Shown piece after piece: positions 62,142 to 64,000 of a stretch of 64,000 nucleotides of DNA. The notes under the pieces are model-generated. The model saw only the letters and a list, made by a program, of their open reading frames with translations. It was not told the origin of the DNA and ran no database searches. A program made the position numbers and the translations under genes. Source of the DNA: Aminobacter aganoensis (GTDB taxonomy: Bacteria; Pseudomonadota; Alphaproteobacteria; Rhizobiales; Rhizobiaceae); the NCBI RefSeq assembly GCF_014206975.1, contig NZ_JACHOU010000005.1, positions 62,001 to 126,000 of the forward strand, read 5' to 3'. Positions within the stretch are counted from its first letter, which is position 1. Every line of letters starts with the position of its first letter.

Positions 62142-62612
62142 ATGAACATCCAACATCATTCCATGCACAACTACCTTCGTCTTCTGGCGATGGCAGTTCT
62201 GTCCTTCATCGCCATGTTTGCCCTCATGTACGCCATGGTGAACACCTTCGCCGATGTCTTTGCAAACCTGAACCAGTTCTACATGGCGGCGCTGATGGTG
62301 TTCCCGATGATCCTGATCGAGCTCCTGCTCATGCGCGCCATGTACCCCAACCGCGCCATCAACGTCGCGATCGTCGTCTTCAGCCTCGTGGCATTCACCG
62401 CCTCGTGGTTCATGATCCGGGAACAGACGGCAATCGCCGACGTGCAGTTCCTGAAATCGATGATCCCGCACCACTCCGGCGCAGTGCTGATGTGCGAGAA
62501 CGCGACCGTCAGCGATCCGGAGATTGCCGCCCTGTGCAGCGATATCGTGCCCGGCCAGCAGGCCGAGATCGACAAGATGAGGGAAATCCTGCAGCGCCTC
62601 GAAGGCGCATAG
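62142..62612 (+). CDS. DUF305-family membrane protein
   Basis: 156 residues from the ATG at 62142 (AAGG upstream); earlier ATGs at 62115 and a TTG at 62082 are possible. Three membrane helices (LRLLAMAVLSFIAMFALMYA; FYMAALMVFPMILIELLLM; INVAIVVFSLVAFTASWFM) precede a DUF305 ferritin-like segment, LKSMIPHHSGAVLMCENA, with His and Glu that could bind metal (copper or iron). Function unproven. Confidence 0.85.
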   Translation: MNIQHHSMHNYLRLLAMAVLSFIAMFALMYAMVNTFADVFANLNQFYMAALMVFPMILIELLLMRAMYPNRAINVAIVVFSLVAFTASWFMIREQTAIADVQFLKSMIPHHSGAVLMCENATVSDPEIAALCSDIVPGQQAEIDKMREILQRLEGA

Positions 62613-62678
62613 TCCTGCTCGGCAAAGGGGCTGCAACCGAACCTTCGGCCTGCGGTCACATCGGCAGGCCTGCCTCGA

Positions 62679-63998
62679 TCAGCCGGCAGCGTCGATCGGC
62701 TGGCCGCCGGGGGTCTGCAATGCAGCCAGCATGTCCTCGGCCACGTCTTTCCAGCTTCGCAAGCTGGACCTTGCCGCGACGATCCGCCGTTGCAGGCCCA
62801 GGCGGTAGTCCTTGTCGGTAGCCAGCCGCTCCAGCAAGCCGGCCAGCTCCGCCGGCGAATCCGGGTCGAAATAGACGGCGAGGTCGCCGCCGACCTCGGG
62901 CAGGCTCGACGACGGTGCGGCCAGCGCCGGCGTGCCCAGCCACAGCGATTCCCCCAGCGGCAGGCCCCAGCCCTCGAGCTTGCTCGGCATCAGCGTCGCC
63001 AGCGCGTTCTGGTACAGCCTGATGAGATCGGCCTGCGAGGGGTTGTCAATCATCAGCACATGCTGGGCCACCGTCGCATTGCGGCCGCTGTTGAGGCCCG
63101 CGATCGTCCGCCACCGGTTGGCGCCGGCGATCACCATCAGCGGCGGCGTCTTGCCCTGTTCCAGCAGCAGCTTCTGCGCGGCGAGAACGACGTCGAGGTT
63201 CTTGCGCCCGAGCGTGATGCCGACGCCCAGCACGTAGGGCCGTACCGGCAGCTCGAGCTTTGCCGTCTCGCCATCCGCGCGGCACTCATGCGCCAGCGGA
63301 ACCACGGACATCCCGGGCAACGGCGGCAGCAACCCCTCCTCCACCTTGGCCTGCAGGTCCTTCGCGGTGAACTGCGAATTGGCGATGATATGGCTGGCGT
63401 GCCGGATCACCTTGTTGTTGTCGGCATGGAAGTTGCGCTGGAACGCATCCGGTTTGTCGCCGAAATCATGCAGCGGGATGCAGTCGTGCAGCAGCGGGTA
63501 GAACCGCGTCCTGGAACCAGTCCGGGCGAGGCAATCGATCATGTCGACCAGAAGCTTCGGCCGCCCGGCCGACACCAGATAACCATCCTGGAGCGCAATC
63601 GGCTTCAGATGCGATTGCAGCGCTCGCAGCTTCGAGCGATTGACCGCCCTCAGGAAGGTGCTGAACGTGGTCGCAAACACGCGGTTCGGCAGGCTGCGGC
63701 CCGGCTTTGGCCCCCGCAGCCGGTAGGGAACGGCACCTTCGGGAAAACCGAGATCGACGACGCCATTGTAGGACGCCTTGCCGAAATGCGGGGTGACCTC
63801 GAAGAAGGCGCGCGCCGTCTCGTCGTAGACGACGAAGATCACGCCCTTGTCGAGGAGATGCAGCTCGTAGCCGATCTCCGCCACCACCCTGGCGATGCCA
63901 TAGAACTTCAGCCTGCCACGACTTAGCAGGTAAAGCTCGCTCAGATCGTAGTAGACAGGTGAACTCAAACAGGCCTGATCCATTTTCGACCGATACAC
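62679..63998 (-). CDS. Glycosyltransferase, GT4 (GT-B fold), possibly 5'-truncated by window edge
   Basis: 439 residues visible, starting at 63998 or at the ATG at 63983; the frame may extend beyond the window. The C-terminal GT-B half shows VRPYVLGVGITLGRKNLDVV, MIDNPSQADLIRLYQNA and PSKLEGWGLPLGESLWLGTP, the E-x7-E donor-binding motif of GT4. The N-terminal half is less conserved. It probably acts in capsule, O-antigen or exopolysaccharide synthesis from an NDP-sugar. Confidence 0.88.
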   Translation of the reverse strand: MYRSKMDQACLSSPVYYDLSELYLLSRGRLKFYGIARVVAEIGYELHLLDKGVIFVVYDETARAFFEVTPHFGKASYNGVVDLGFPEGAVPYRLRGPKPGRSLPNRVFATTFSTFLRAVNRSKLRALQSHLKPIALQDGYLVSAGRPKLLVDMIDCLARTGSRTRFYPLLHDCIPLHDFGDKPDAFQRNFHADNNKVIRHASHIIANSQFTAKDLQAKVEEGLLPPLPGMSVVPLAHECRADGETAKLELPVRPYVLGVGITLGRKNLDVVLAAQKLLLEQGKTPPLMVIAGANRWRTIAGLNSGRNATVAQHVLMIDNPSQADLIRLYQNALATLMPSKLEGWGLPLGESLWLGTPALAAPSSSLPEVGGDLAVYFDPDSPAELAGLLERLATDKDYRLGLQRRIVAARSSLRSWKDVAEDMLAALQTPGGQPIDAAG

Positions 63999-64000
63999 AG

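Overview
The window reads as chromosome of a high-GC alphaproteobacterium of the Rhizobiales, most like Mesorhizobium, Aminobacter or another Phyllobacteriaceae. The grounds are GC-rich codon use throughout, paired DUF982 genes, a 'gggg/cccc' palindromic intergenic repeat of the kind common in Mesorhizobium, RpiR/MocR/LysR-controlled catabolic operons with their own ABC transporters, and a GYD, HlyU, DUF2798 and YcgN housekeeping background. No prophage, insertion sequence, CRISPR array or origin was seen. The genus is an inference from gene content, not from a marker gene.

Layout. 0-4.6 kb: end of a flavin monooxygenase gene, an AcoR-like activator lacking its AAA+ core, an aldehyde dehydrogenase and its usual DUF779 companion. 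4.9-13.9 kb: an RpiR regulator and an eight-gene operon (enolase-superfamily enzyme, creatininase-family hydrolase, complete Dpp/Opp-type ABC importer, RidA). 14-18.5 kb: nucleoside deaminase, ankyrin protein, MFS pump with divergent LysR, two DUF982 genes. 18.7-26.2 kb: polyamine/AEP-type ABC importer with a TIM-barrel protein and an inositol-monophosphatase-family enzyme, divergent from a MocR regulator. 26.3-33.4 kb: a ureohydrolase, aldehyde dehydrogenase, one-TM microprotein, NCS1 permease and GMC alcohol dehydrogenase operon, divergent from a LysR. 33.4-35.2 kb: the last ~80 codons of a lost malonyl-CoA decarboxylase (matA) joined to an intact matB.

35.5-44.1 kb is the most interesting part. 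It is a nickel-enzyme operon: TetR, HypB, HypA, a ureohydrolase with all six metal ligands (alpha), a ureohydrolase paralogue with five of six ligands lost (beta), the nickel permease HupE and a GcvT/DmdA-like methyl transferase. A second microprotein + NCS1 permease pair diverges from it. The architecture matches the recently described Ni-dependent heteromeric metformin/dimethylguanidine hydrolases and their HypA/B-type chaperones, so I read it as a guanidine-derivative import and hydrolysis system. Both NCS1 genes in the window are immediately preceded by a ~55-63 residue single-TM protein and both sit with a ureohydrolase; I propose these are small subunits of a two-component transporter.

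44.1-45.2 kb is decayed DNA (a truncated XRE-cupin regulator and the tail of an ABC binding protein) ending at tRNA-Ile(CAU). 45.3-64 kb is largely core and envelope: SIMPL protein, YcgN, a Pro/Glu-rich OmpA protein, UPF0114, a run of very small ORFs with a universal stress protein, a classical autotransporter flanked by duplicated terminators, a secreted tandem four-cysteine protein, VOC/TetR, HlyU, GYD, GNAT, LysE, DUF2798, an inverse-autotransporter-like beta-helix protein, DUF305 and a glycosyltransferase reaching the window edge.
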